This document shows, piece after piece, positions 1 through 13,288 of a stretch of DNA of 64,000 nt. The stretch comes from Mycteria americana (lineage: Eukaryota; Chordata; Aves; Ciconiiformes; Ciconiidae): contig NC_134366.1 of NCBI RefSeq assembly GCF_035582795.1, positions 107,763,756 through 107,827,755 on the forward strand, written 5' to 3'. The stretch's first letter is position 1. Each line of letters begins with the position of its first letter. The notes beneath the pieces are model-generated. The model was not told where the DNA came from and did not search any database. It worked only from the letters and a program-made list of their open reading frames with translations. The position numbers and the translations under genes are program-made.

Positions 1-2166
1 GCTGCACCTGATCCATAACTAAAATACTATTTTGAATAACAACTTCAGCAAAAGCTAAGTTAAATTGATTAAGTCACTGTTTTCATTTAAGATTACAGTG
101 CTGTTTATAACGATGTGGGAACCTGGCTTTACCTGCCGTTTTGAACTTCATGTATTTTAAACATCTTCTCATCTGATTGAATGTAAGGGTAGTAGGCTGT
201 GATGACTATCTATCTGAACTCTTTTCTTTCCTTGTTTACAGCATAGATTAGCAGTTTCAGTGCTTTGCAGTTATGAAGAATCCCCACCAAGTGAATTCAC
301 TATTAGACAAAATATTTACAGAACTGTAAGCTTCCTTCATTCCAAGACACTCTAGATCTTGTACACCAAAGTCACTAACAATTCACTATATTCTTTTCAA
401 AATACATCCTTTAGTGGATGGTGGTGTGTAGCTGTCCTGCAATCTAACATGAGCTAAAAGAATGTTATGTGTTTATTTCTAAAACAATAAGAACAGTCTG
501 CATAGTGCTCATTAAAATTTGAAGTTCATTGTGTTTTTGACATTCAGCTTTTCAACATGTCCAGTTTATGCAAAAACACCTACTTACCTGGGAGGGACTG
601 ATCACCACTTCATGTAGTTGTTTGCAGAATAAAATCCTATGCTTCCTTCTTCGTGTTTTTTCTGTGCTGCCATGTAAAGTTAATAGTAAAGTCAGGGGAG
701 TGGAACAGTCTTTTACTGTTTATTGGAATAGGCTGAAATCAGTACAGTTCTTCAGCACTGGAGTTGCACTGGTTTCACTATGTAGTGTCTGTGTAAGTCT
801 CTTGAAAATTTCAACATGAAATAAGTTAAATTCCAAACTGTGTTTTCCCTTTTTCCTCTATTCTGTTCAGAGTTAAATGCTGGCACCCTATTAATAATTC
901 CATTATTTTTTATTTTTGTCAGGAGACATACAGGTCTAAGGTACTGATGTTCTCCGTCTAAAATACTGCTTAAGCATTTTCAGAGTGATTTGTACTCTTC
1001 TCTGCTGATATTTCTCTTTATGTGCAAATAGTCATATGGCCTGCCTACAGTATAGGGTTTTTCCCCATTGCTGCATCTGTAGACTTACACTGATACAGTT
1101 TGCCTTCTATCGTAGAAATTCAGCACTGGTATAAGCACTACTTACACCACTGCAGCTTGATCCAGCAAAGCAGCCATGCCTTCACAAAGCCTGCTTAATA
1201 CCAACACAGCCTTTCTATTGGGTATTTGTGGTCAGCTAACTGCATCATTGCAAATGCCTCTATGGTACCCCTAGTCTTACTGGTTCCTTCCTGGTCCCTG
1301 CACTCAGCCTCAGTGAATTTAATACATGCTTCTTGGTCCTCCTGATACCGTCACAGGCTCTAGAGAATTGATGGTGAAATTCTAGATGAGGCACAGTATT
1401 TCTCTTGATTTAAAGCTTAATGCTTCCTAGCACTCTGGAATGCTCCAAGAGGGTGAAAACTAGTCCAAAGTGACTAGCCTGTCAAAATACTCAGAGAAGT
1501 ACAAAGCTCCTCTTCAGATGATTACTGCTCAGGCCCTTTCAAGCAGCATTTCTTGGTCTGAAAATACTAATTTAAACTAACACTTCATTGATTTAGCAGT
1601 GGAGGTGGGATTTATACTAAACTCTAAATAGCACTGTGTGGTTATGCCATGTTAGGAACCTTCTGTTTTCACTTCTGCCAGAAACTCAATGCCCTGGAGT
1701 AACCCACCTGCACAACAGGAAAAAAGCAGATGGGTTTTTACTGAGGAATAGATATGAGACCTTGTTTGAGTTAGAACTTAAAACTCTTCTGCTCCCATCA
1801 GTAGAAAAAGTGGGACTTCAGTTTTGATCTTGCCTCTTATCCAATACCTCCTGACTACCTGGGATGAAAAAAAATCCTTCTTTGTTCTTCCAAGGTTTTG
1901 GGGTTTGGGGGGTTTTTTGGTGCAGCCTGGAAAATGTTGGTTTCTGTGTAGTATCTGTAAAGCATTGGTCTGAAGTAATCTCTGAATGGTCAAGAACATA
2001 ATTACTTCAAAGCAGCCTTATTTTATCATATGCTAGCTCCATGTCATCTAGCTCTGAATTCACTGTTTAAGTTCTAATCTGATTTTTTGGTTGGTTTGTT
2101 GGTTCATTGCATTTTTTTTTAAATGGTACTTAGTATTGAGGAACTAAGTAATTCTTTCTGTTTCAG
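1..2166 (+). other. PDCD6: PDCD6 intron 2 (3' part)
   Basis: This is intronic sequence upstream of the first visible PDCD6 exon. The acceptor AG is at 2165-2166. I looked for the exon that normally precedes (end of EF-hand 1) and did not find it, so it lies left of the window. A G/T-rich stretch occurs at about 1890-1922. No repeat family or RNA gene was recognised. Confidence 0.75.
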
Positions 2167-2211
2167 GCACATGGACTCCGTTTAATCCAGCAACAGTCAG
2201 GTCAATTCTTG
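2167..2211 (+). CDS. PDCD6: PDCD6 (ALG-2) coding exon 3
   Basis: This 45-nt exon encodes TWTPFNPATVRSIL, the linker and entry helix between EF-hands 1 and 2 of programmed cell death protein 6. It is nearly identical to the mammalian protein. It starts after a TTTCAG acceptor with two bases of a split Gly codon and ends CTTG before GTGAGT, leaving one base for the next exon. The phase fits exon 4 exactly. PDCD6 is a calcium-dependent adaptor of the penta-EF-hand family that binds ALIX, TSG101 and SEC31A at ESCRT and COPII sites. Confidence 0.95.
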
Positions 2212-3253
2212 GTGAGTGTAGTTGCATGATCTGAAATAGTCAAGATATTGGTTTGTGATCTGTTCAGACAATTGAGAATGCTAGCAATTGCTGCACTGTT
2301 CTAGAGAAATAAGTATGTACAAATATTACAATACATATACAGTATGTATTTCTACTGTAATAACAAATGCCTGTTTAAAGGTCTTGTGAACTAATTTGGC
2401 CGTAGTGTTAACAAGCTGGTCTTTCATTGTTAGGTGGTACATTTCAATATGTCTTTACTCTCCCCCCCCGACAGCCCAACAGTAGTAAGTTAAACTCAAA
2501 TATTTTCCCTTTTGAATAATACAGGAATGCCCTTTGTGTGCACACACATGCACTTGTCGAAGTAGCCTGAGAAAATGTTACTGTACAACTGAATAGATAG
2601 TAAATGTAATTTGTGCGGGGAAATTGTCAGCTTAAATATTCTAAAAAGATATTGTATGGCTTGTCTTCATAACTAGTTTTTCCACTCTTGCATTTTAATC
2701 CTCTGTTCTGCTCCAAAAAGACCAAACAGAAGCTTTACAATGTTTGAATTCTTTAGTCCTAAAATAATTGCCAGTAATGTGGAAGGTGATGGTGGCAGAA
2801 CAGAAAGATAAAAATTCAAGCACAAAAAATCTTTTCTATCATACAGTTCATAAATCCAAGGACTAATTTTTTTTGCTTTGTTTTTAGTAAGTATTCAGCA
2901 GCAGTCTGAGTTCCATCACTGTGCAACATGCTGTTTGTGTAACGACAGTATCATGAGTCCTTAGAAAAGAACAATCCCCCTCTCTCTGTCACTGGATGAT
3001 CAATCAAGCCCTAAATACTTTCAAACTGGAAATGAAAACCCAAGAAAAACAAACATTCTGGGATTCATTCTGGTCCTCTTTTATCTTGCTTTATCTTACC
3101 CTCCTTCGGTGGACAGCTACTTGCTTTTTTTGGCAGGACTTTCCAAAATATCACTTGTATTTTTGCAATTTCTTTTCTGTCTTCAGTACTTTCCACGAAG
3201 TGCTCTTGCTTCTTTCTTAAAATACTAGTGGATCTTACCAAAGAGTAGTATGA

Positions 3254-3541
<288 letters not shown>

Positions 3542-4105
3542 TAAAAATGAGGCAGGTGAAATGCAGTGATCCTTTTAGGTGTAAGGTACCTTGAAAGATA
3601 CCCATGCCACAAGCACTTTTTAAGCCGTTTCCCTTAATGGAAAAAAAGGAAACTGGATGTGTCAGTACATGTGGAATGTTTGGAATGTTTTCTGTCTCCC
3701 CTGTTAGCTGCTCTGAGAGCGTTACCAATACTTCAGGTAAATGTCTGAACTTACAAAGGTACTTGATGCAGCTGGCTGCTTTTTAAACCAAAGCCAGCTG
3801 TCTAGGCTACAGTAGCATTCTGATGGCAAAAGGAACTTTAATTTAATGGACTTTCGTTGCAGCCCTAAACCATTCCCTCAACCAGCTAGTCACTTTTTTA
3901 ATCAGTAATTCTGTTTACTGTGACTCTGTCTATAAATATTGTTAAGCATGGTTTTTACTGCATGCATTTTAGTTTAACACAGAGATATTTGGCAAAAAAA
4001 AATTTGTCTCTTGTAACTGCTTACTGTTTTCTGGTTTTGTTACACACGCCTGTTAAACAGCCTAGTTCTTTCTATAGAAGGACTGCAGTAAATGAAGCCT
4101 TTTAA

Positions 4106-4261
<156 letters not shown>

Positions 4262-5700
4262 TGAAAAAAAAAATTACCTTTTCTTAAACTTTTATGGTTC
4301 TCCATTTAACTGTAATATCAGATCTAGAACTTGCTTATAAATAAACCACTTGAATAAAGTATATGAGAGGTGCTAGAAACATCTTTATTAGTCTTCACTT
4401 GTTATCCATTTGCATCACAAGTAAATTTGATGCAATTTTTTTGACCTGTTAAATACTTTTAAGGGGCAAAAAGAGGTAAAATAGTCTCGGTGTTTTAAAA
4501 GAAAAGCACTTACACTATTTCCATTAGTTTCATACACACACTTCCTTTGGGCCTTGGGTGTGTTAAAACTGGAGTGTGTCCGGTCCTGTGGTGCCCATCA
4601 TTCTCGTATCTGAATTGTGAGGTTTTTGTTTATCTCTCTGTTTAAGGCTCTGACTAAAAGGAATTTGACCTAGCAGCTGAATTATTCAGTCTTTCATCAC
4701 TGCTGTTCCTGCAGGGGCAATGGTAGTAAAAAACATTTAAAACAAACAAATACACACCCTTTCAAGTAACAGAAATGCATGTGTGTGGAGATGGGGGGGG
4801 AGAGAACTGCAGTTTTACAGGTGTATTGTTTTGTTTAGAAATCAATCACTGGATGATTCCTCATCTCAGTCCTTAAGGTTTCTCTAAGTGTCTCTGACTT
4901 TTCTGAAATTTATGTAAGACTGGGGACAAGTCGGGAGACTGTAGCAGTGGGCGAGCTGAGTTTTAGTAGGATAGGAAAAAGGTTGCTCTTCTGACACTGG
5001 CCAGTGTTGCAACAGTATCTTAAGATATCTTATGATAGGCAACATGAAGAGAAAAAAGTGCCCTGTAAAAGTAGTAGCTGTTATTTGCATACAGGTGTTT
5101 TTGTTCTTCTCCTTTATGTCTATAGCCATAAGTCTGCTGAAACATCAGTTGCCTTTATATTCATTTGTAATAGAAGCTGATTCTACTTTGTTATAAACTT
5201 AAACTCTGGTAAAGAGGGCTTTGAAATGGAGTATCATTCAGCTGGTGTTAGTGAAACCATGCCGGTAGTTATTTTGGTTCACTCTCTATCTGTACTGCCT
5301 GGCACCTCTGGGGTTTTACAGAGACAACTCAGATACTACTGATGCATAAAGCGCATTTGGCTAGCAGATGAGAAATGGACAAGGTACTCACTGGATTCTG
5401 TCTCCAGGTGACTCTCGAATGTCTCACGAGAACTGTGCATTGTTCCCTCCCTTTAAAGCCAGTTATAAAAAGCTGTCTGATCTATAAAGAAGTGCCTAGA
5501 TAGCCTTAGGTATTGTATCGTAAGGTGGGTTTAGAATCACATCTGCCTCACAGCTGAAGCACAAGACATGGCAAAGTCTCATCTCTATATGCATGAGATT
5601 GTAAAGTCTCTACAGAGGGGATGAACAGAAAGTGTTCAAAAAGCTACAGAAACCTCAGTGGCAAGGGGACTACATGGTGGTCTGAACTTTCCTGATGTAG

Positions 5701-5829
<129 letters not shown>

Positions 5830-6535
5830 CACTGATAACTAGGAATTGCGTTATCACTGGCGTCACACAGACTGGTGTTGCCAAATCATCCTGCACTGAA
5901 TAAGATTATTGGTGTATTATACTGGATATAACTTCACATTCTTAAATTTTGTATGTTGGTCATCACCTTCAGAGTCTGTACTTGAGTTGGTTTTTGTTTT
6001 GTATGACTGTATGATATGACCATCTCTGCTTACTGTAGTACAGAAAGCACAGAATCTAGATTTAATTGGTGCAATGTCAAACTTACCCTTCTTCCACATA
6101 TCCTGCATGGGGAAAAATGACTCGGTAGAAATGCCAAATTAAAATAATGCTTGTAGTTTATAAGAGAGCTGAAACTCAGAAGTTGCACAACATGTTTTGC
6201 ATGTGCCTTACTTTTATAAGAGTTTAATGTATTAATTTTTAATACAGAACTTAAGTAAAAATATTAGATCGACTTTGATAGCCTACTTCACTTCTGTATA
6301 GCTTTTTTTAAGGGTGTGGTGGTTTTATTTCTGTATTCTAGTTTTCTATGGTTCAGGGGTCCCCCCCACTTAACAGCAATGGCCTTTTTTCCTTGCCTTA
6401 TCTTTTTATTTTCTAGCTGCCTCCTTCTTTCAGGGTATCCTTGGGGCATCTTCAAATACAGCTTCTTCACATCTGTGTCCAATACTTCCTCGATGAGTTT
6501 CCCTACAAAAATAAACTAACTGCTCTGGATATCTA
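5830..6535 (+). other. PDCD6: PDCD6 3'UTR (approximate)
   Basis: This is AT-rich non-coding sequence after the stop. There are two candidate polyadenylation hexamers: ATTAAA at 6138-6143 and AATAAA at 6510-6515. The end is placed about 20 nt past the second. Which site is used cannot be decided from sequence. Confidence 0.55.
6510..6515 (+). terminator. Candidate PDCD6 poly(A) signal
   Basis: A canonical AATAAA lies about 680 nt after the PDCD6 stop codon, in a stretch followed by T-rich sequence. An ATTAAA variant at 6138-6143 is an alternative proximal site. Confidence 0.45.
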
Positions 6536-9500
6536 GTTCCCTCTGCTTAGTGGGCTCATTTAACACCAATAGTCTTCCATTTTGTGCTGAAGCACTTACT
6601 TGAAGTGCCAATCAAACATTCTCAAAACCTTACCCTCCATCTCGCCATTTACAGATGGAGAGGGACTCCATGGAAAAACTGAAGCAAAAAAAGTAATGAC
6701 TGATTGCTGTGGCACACCATCACCTGCAGTGACTTTGACAAAGCAACTTGGAGGAAGCAAAGAGAAGTTAACAAGTTCTCTCAGAGTACTCTAAGAAACT
6801 CTTACACTTAGCTTTTATCCAAAGACTTTTTCTTAAACTGTAGCAATACTGATTTATTCCTAAGTCCACCCCCAGCTCATTGTATGCAGGCAGTCCACAT
6901 ACGCTCTTTTGTTTCAGATTTCATAATTGCATACAGACACAGGCAGGTAAGCTGTCGTTGATGGGAGTGCTGATGCCATCAGTGATATCAAGCAGATATT
7001 CCAAGAGATTATGCAGAGAGGGTTTGGATCCACAGACAGAAAGACATCTTACCTAAAGAAACCATTGATGTTATGTTATTCCCAAGCGTCTCAGCCAGAG
7101 TATAGTGTCAGGGTGAAGACAGCCAAGTGGCAACTGCAGTTATCAAACATTTGTCGTGCAGAGAAGCTGCTACTAGTTGTCAAAGGATGAGCAAACAGAC
7201 CCTTAGTGACAGTTCAGCAACATTTTCTAAACACTTGTCTGGTGTGAAATATCTGGGGAGAGACCAATGGTCTCCGTAGCATAAGCACACAGAAACAAGG
7301 AGCTCTCTCCCAAAGCACTTTGGGCATCATCACCCAAAGGGCAAGGGATGGTTTCTGGGTGAGGTGGGGGAGCAGGAATAATGACCAATGTCAGAGCCCA
7401 CCTCATCCAACAGTCCTGAATGAACCGTGAAAGTTACTTATCCTTAAGAAGACAAGGGAGAAAGACTTGCAACAGCAACTGCTTGGACCTTACCTCCCCA
7501 GAAGGCCAAGATGACCGCTATGTATGTTCTCTTCAGAAACAAACAATAAAAGAAGAGCCCCAAAGTTTTGGGCTCAAAAGAGCTTCTCCATTAAAAGGCC
7601 CCATTCAAAAGAGCTTCCCCATTCTTTCCCACTCAGGAATCTGTCCCTTTTTGGCTCATACATCCACCCACATGAAATGCAATCATTCTGGAAGCATTCT
7701 GAGGACCATTAATAACTAGGTCCAAGGTGCCAAACTAAAACTAAAAATGCTGGAGCCTGAGAAATTTCCCAGGTTGTCTCCTGTGAAGGATGTCTCCTTT
7801 TTCAGCCAACCTTGTTATACTTCTCTGTCCTTGCTGCAGAACAACTGGCTCCAGCACTTCCTAAAGGAGCCTTACTGCTGTGGAAAATCACCAAAGTGGC
7901 TCTGGACTGGAATGACTCTTGTCTCTGTGGGAAACAGATGCTTCTGAAGGTGTGAAAGCAGGTACGCCACAGACCAAGAAACTGGCTGGAAAGTAGACCA
8001 TGTATCCCCCAAAGCGTGTTCTAGTCTGGATTTTTATCAATGGCTTTCTAAGGAGAAGTGAAATTGGTTCAAAGGGCTCTGGTGCAGCCTCAAAAATCTT
8101 GCCTCCGTGCCAAAGCTTGTGGTGTAGCTCTATTAGTGCTGAAGGATGGCAAGCATTTAAAGTGATGCTGCTCTGCAGGCTATCAATACCTGCCTTGTGA
8201 AGGTTGTTTCTTGAAGAAGGACCAGAGTCTAGAGAAACAGGAACAGGCAGAGGACTCATTCTGCTCCAGTTCTGTACTACATGGGAGCAAGATAAGGCAA
8301 AGAGGTTTCTTGGGAGTAAGGAGTACCCAGAAGTTGAATCAAAAACAGGAAAACAGAAGCAAAAGGAAGCCTCGACTTTCGCAATCCTACCAAAGAAGTA
8401 ACTGGTAGGGTGACAGAACTTCCAAGGCACACTTTATTTTTTTTTTTCCTTGAGGTCTTCTTACCTGGTGCCTTTGTGGACACTGCTGGTCAGGTGCCAA
8501 ACAGGTCAGAAGCCTGGATTTATGCTTTCCTTTTCTAGCGTCGGTTGAATCCCCCTTTAAAGGTGGCAAGGTTGAACTGAGTGAGAAGAAGTAAGACAGA
8601 ATGCAAAGTCACCATCTCTTATAACTCATGTTTGTAGGATGAGCTGCTGGCCAGAGAGAAAGAAGTAAAACAGGCAGATAGGTCCTCAGGTGGGATCTCC
8701 CCGTTGGCAAAAACTGATTGAGAGAGGGAGCCTGTAACAGAAAACAGTCCAAGTTCCAAGTACCTGGCCCTACAGAGGAAGAGAAGGTGTCACAGAAGCT
8801 CTCCAAACGAGGCAATGATGCTTAGTACTGACAATTCTACACAGCCCTGAAAAAAAGGAAAAACATTCATCATTCCTGTCACAGGGGTAGACAATCCCTT
8901 TGCAGAGTTGCATCCTGAAGATGCTCTGTCTCTTTCTTTTTGCCCTTCATTTCAATAGTAGGAAATCAAATGCCAGGAAGGAATGTGTTCCTGCAATAAC
9001 AAAGATGCTACTTGTTTGACACAAGTCAGCTATACGTGTTTGCTGGTATGGGACACAGGAAAAAAAGTCTCTGAAATCAGTTGTGGAGGTGACAGCTATA
9101 GACCAGAAGTCAGTCAAACCTGGGAGTGCCAAGTGGCAGATCCCAGGCCACTATCAGTACAGAAATTGCACACTGAAGCTCTTAATTTCCAAAGCCAGGA
9201 AGATCTTTGGAGAGAAGAAGGATAAAAAGAGAATTAAGGAGAAAGCAGTAATGCAGCTGAAACTGGCTCAGCCAAGTGACTGAAAGAAACTGAGAACACA
9301 CTGCTGGTAGTAATTGCACATAAGAGATAAGGCAGGCTTGGAATTTATATTACAAGATACCACCAGCGTAAAAAAAATTCCCTACATGATAGTGCTTGTG
9401 TATAAGAACCAACAGACACTCATCTCAAGAACTTCACTGATTTTGGTAAGAACTGAAAATTGAAACAGAGAAGTGAAGGGTGTTTACAAAAGACTCCAAA

Positions 9501-10650
9501 TGCTAGCTACAGCTCAGGAAACCTTTAGTAAATCAATGCTGAAAAGCATTTCCTATCTTAATATGGTCACTGCTCCAGCTCTGTTTCAAAATGCAAGAAC
9601 CGTTTCCCCAGTGTAGGACCCTGCACAACAAGCAGGGACAGGAACTATTTCCCAGAATGAAAAATAAGAAGGGAATGTGTAGGCGGAAAGAGCATCTTAT
9701 TTGGTTAGGGATCATCCAGCTGCTGTATGCCACTGGGATATACAGTCATGGCAGTAAAATCCCAAAGGGAGTGAGAAATGGGAAAAAAGAGCTCTCTACA
9801 ACCACCTCAGATGAAAAGGTATTAACTTGAATTGACAGAGCTGTAGCAGTAGTAACATTTTCTAGCAACATTTGTCTCCAGTTTCAGAATTTTAGTTGCA
9901 CTACACTTTCCAGGGAAAAAAAACTATGGTAGTAACATTCGTAGAAATAATTTCTGATATTTTTTAAATGTAGAGAATAACTGATCAGTCCCACAGAGTT
10001 TTAAATCAAAACTCTGGCAGACACCTCTGGTAGAAAATAATCTTTTTCCCCTTTAAGCAAGAAGATAATTCAATGGATAAAAGTGTATGGCACAACTACT
10101 GAGCCTATGCCACTAGAAACTACTTAAACCCTTCAATAAGTATGGGAAGGAGAAAAGGAAATAGTGAACAGGAATGAAAAAGGAAAGTGGATCTTTTCTG
10201 ATGCAAAAGCAAAACAATTACAGAGGAAGACTTTTAGGGAATCGAGTTTATATGCTCCATCATCCATTGCTTTGTTGCCTTTGTGTTAAAATTTACATGA
10301 CAAGATCCAAAAAGTTATTTTAGAGAATGCAAAATGATATATGACAGCTCATGAGGACTACCCTGGATTAGCACAAGCATGTAATGCACAGAGTCAGAGA
10401 AGTATTTCAGGTATGGGTGAGAAGAAAAATGATAGTCCACAACACAGCAGCAAAAAGGAAAATGGACACTGGGGAGTAAACTGTCTCACTTTACTCCTTT
10501 TCTTTAGCCACATATAAGCTGGATTTGATTATATAAAGTAGACATCTAAAGCCAGGCATTCATGAGCATATGGCTCAGAAGTGTGGGGAAAAGAAAACGT
10601 AAGTATGGACCGCTGATAAACATAATGAACTGGTAAGTACTTCTTAGTAT
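6536..10650. other. Intergenic stretch between convergent genes
   Basis: About 4.1 kb lie between the PDCD6 3' end and the 3' end of the zinc-finger gene. Open frames here (the longest 180 codons on the - strand at 7888-8430) overlap one another on both strands and show no recognisable domain. No transposon or RNA gene was recognised. A spliced non-coding RNA cannot be excluded by eye. Confidence 0.5.
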
Positions 10651-11488
10651 GTCATTTTGATAATTTATTTTTCCCTATTATTTTATCTGATTACCTTATA
10701 GGTTCTACTATTTCTTAGTACGCTTTTGCCAGTAGGAAGAATCAAGAATTTTTATTTTAGTACAGATCAATCGATCAAATGAGTTTTTAAGTCGATTTGT
10801 AACTGTTTCATTCTGAACAAGATGATAAAAAAAATCTGCATATATTTCACGTCTCTCTTTACTCTGCAAAAATGAAAGCAAGTAATATGCCCCATTACAC
10901 ACCAGTCCCCTAGAATAGATTACATTTTCCTCATATAGCATCACATTAAGACAGAGAATACCTTTGCTGTGACGTTCTCCTTTCTTTGTCTAAACAGAAA
11001 TGTAGTGTATCAATTTCTAAAAATATGCTCATTATAAAGCCTTAAATTAACTGAACTGGCCTTACATTTGTGTGAAGAAAAGTAACCTGTATTTTCATGC
11101 AATGGACTTGTATTTTCAGTGAATATTCTTTCTAAGTAGATAACATAAAAGTAAACCTTTGTTTTTTTCTGAGTTGGGAAGGGTTATTAGCTTTTTGTTA
11201 ACAGAATAACATTAACATATTTTCAAAAAATAACAAAAGATTTTTTCTGTAATATACTAAGATATAACAAATACATTAAAAAAGCCTAAACAAAATAGTA
11301 TGTTCACCTCCATTATGTGCAAGTTTGTGTTCCAGCTATATTTCACAGATTAAAAAATTAAGCCCTACCTCCCTTTCCCCTTCCAAAACCAGTCAAACAC
11401 AGAATTAAATGCAGTCTCTTTCCTGAACGCCAAGAGATGGAGATTCTTGAATCTGTTCATCTGCTTCCAGTTCAGCTGTTGTCGCTCC
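10650..11488 (-). other. Zinc-finger gene 3'UTR (approximate)
   Basis: This is an AT-rich 3'UTR ending near AATAAA signals on the - strand at 10751-10756 and 10664-10669. A 79-codon open frame at 10708-10944 lies inside it and has no recognisable domain. Confidence 0.45.
10664..10669 (-). terminator. Candidate poly(A) signal of zinc-finger gene
   Basis: AATAAA on the - strand (TTTATT on +). A second copy lies at 10751-10756. These are the nearest downstream canonical hexamers I found to the TAA at 11489. Confidence 0.4.
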
Positions 11489-11544
11489 TTAATCTTTTCC
11501 TCTAGTTTCTACTAGCACATTGACTAACGTCTGAATATTTAGTT
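11489..11544 (-). CDS. Zinc-finger gene, terminal coding exon 14
   Basis: After a strong TCTCCCCCTTCTAG acceptor the exon completes a Lys codon and encodes LNIQTLVNVLVETRGKD and TAA (stop ends at 11489). The phase matches exon 13. The helix continues the ordered C-terminus LKQLAPYYPALQK of exon 13, which supports the join. Confidence 0.78.
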
Positions 11545-12328
11545 CTAGAAGGGGGAGATAAAAACATTTAAAGTTACTTCTGTTTCATGTTATTTCACAT
11601 AATACAGCAGAGAGAATGTTAAAATGAAAGTTTTACTATTAACTAGCTACCTAGGTAACTACTTCTAGTACCATAAGCATAGTTTGCATTTGTCCAAACT
11701 CACGCCCAGTGACAACTATACAGTAGCATAAGCCCACCTCCCTTTAAATCCCTCTTATAATCTACTTCCAAAGGAGAATCTTTTATTTTGCATAGTATAT
11801 CACTATTTTTAACATTAAGGAATAGTTCTACAATAATTGGAAAAAATAATTTGTCATGTAACAAACCAGCTCTTTGATATAATTTCTCTTTTGTTATCCC
11901 AATGTGTTTGATCCATTTGGAGTATTTTCATCTATTATAATGCCAACCAAGTTTGGTTCTGCACGCATTCCAGTATTTTTTTCTTTACGCCAATACATTC
12001 CCTCCCCATAGTTGCCACCCCAACAGTACAAACTCTGATCATGATATAAGATGCTAGTTAGCAAGATGACCTAGGAGAAACCTTTCAATTCAGGAAATTT
12101 TTGTGCCGTCAAAATTTCCTCCCACTCACAGCTCTACTTAGTTGTCAAGAGGCAAAGCATCCTCAGAGAGGCAATTAACGCCATTCTCCAACTGATACAG
12201 ATGTTGAGCAAAATTAACTCAACTCCTCTGAACAGAGCATGCTATCTCTGCAACATGCAGTCTCCTGCTTATGTTAAGCAACTATGTCAATGTAACTCAT
12301 TTTACATGAAAACGAATCACAATCTTAC

Positions 12329-13255
12329 TTTGAAGTGCTGGATAATAAGGAGCCAGCTGTTTGAGCATCCTGGTCATTGTAGGTATATCCTTTCCTCGTA
12401 GTCTATTCAAAATGTTGGGAGTAAGACCAACAGCATCTTCATCAAACATCTGATCTGAGCTTCTGAATTGCTGGTAATCTCTGTACGAACCACTGCCAGA
12501 AAGCGAGTACTGATGTGAACCCCAACCACTCTTGTAGCCTGACTTCTGATGCCTGAATCCTTGACACCTAGATTCCTGGTTCCCCCTAGAGCTCTGGTTC
12601 CAGCTAGAGTTCTGGTTCCAGCTAGAGCTCTGGTTCCACCTAGAGTCCTCGTTCCACCTAGAGTCCTCGTTCCACCTGGAGCCACCTCTTCCTGAAATAG
12701 CAGAATTTGCAGAAGATGTACAAGTATTCACAGACTCATCATTCTTGTAAGAGGAACAGCTTTGCGAAGGATAGTTTGTGGAATATCTCCCAGATGAAGG
12801 ATATGAGGCAGAAGAATTGGGATAGGGTAATCCCTGATCACTTATACTCCTTGCTTTTGAACATGCTTGTTGATTCCTCCAATTTGTACTTTCCCCACCA
12901 TATGAGATTCTGTTATGAGGGAGATCATTTCCTCGCACATCGTTAGCCGTATATTCTGCCGAGTACTCACTCACTGGACTTGTCTCATAGGAAGAGGCCC
13001 CCCCAGCTGAATTACTGCCAGAAGCGGATCGGCTGAACTGTCTCAGCCATTCACTGATACCACTGGCAGGACGTCCAGTTTGAAGAGCAAAAGAGTCCCT
13101 GAGTGCAGACATCATTGCAAAGTCATTAGATCTTAGTCCATAGGAAGATGATCTATCATCTGTTTGGTAACTGTATGAGTTAGCAGGAGCAAAAGAAGCA
13201 TCTGCAGAACACTCTTCATACTGAGACAAAAAACCTTGATTCCAGTTAGAATTTC
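12329..13255 (-). CDS. Zinc-finger gene, large coding exon 13: low-complexity tail
   Basis: This 927-nt exon encodes about 309 residues. It is rich in Ser, Asn, Tyr, Gly and Gln, with dispersed [SR]WN units. A tight tandem block of them at about residues 517-553 is encoded by an 18-bp minisatellite. The end is ordered: LTPNILNRLRGKDIPTMTRM then LKQLAPYYPAL. The 3' splice site that opens the exon is made from a (TTCA)8 microsatellite. The same reading frame stays open upstream to 13499, so a longer or alternative exon is possible. The composition resembles prion-like RNA-binding-protein tails (inference). Confidence 0.85.
12568..12675 (-). repeat. Coding 18-bp minisatellite (six units)
   Basis: Six consecutive 18-bp units, with a degenerate further copy on the right side, encode the hexapeptide [SR]-W-N-[QE]-x-S. 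The two right-most units on the + strand are identical, which suggests recent duplication. One unit has Gly in place of Trp. It lies inside exon 13 of the zinc-finger gene. Confidence 0.9.
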
Positions 13256-13256
13256 C

Positions 13257-13288
13257 TGAATGAATGAATGAATGAATGAATGAATGAA
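13257..13288 (-). repeat. (TTCA)8 tetranucleotide microsatellite at a splice acceptor
   Basis: Eight perfect TGAA units on + (TTCA on -). On the - strand the last unit followed by G forms the AG that opens coding exon 13, so the terminal intron sequence is the microsatellite itself. Confidence 0.9.

Noticed and set aside
7888-8430. 180-codon open frame on the - strand in the intergenic gap
   Set aside because: Composition looks random, several frames overlap it on both strands, and there is no domain or splice support.
10708-10944. 79-codon open frame after the zinc-finger stop
   Set aside because: It lies in the 3'UTR. The terminal exon at 11489-11544 already gives a phase-correct stop.
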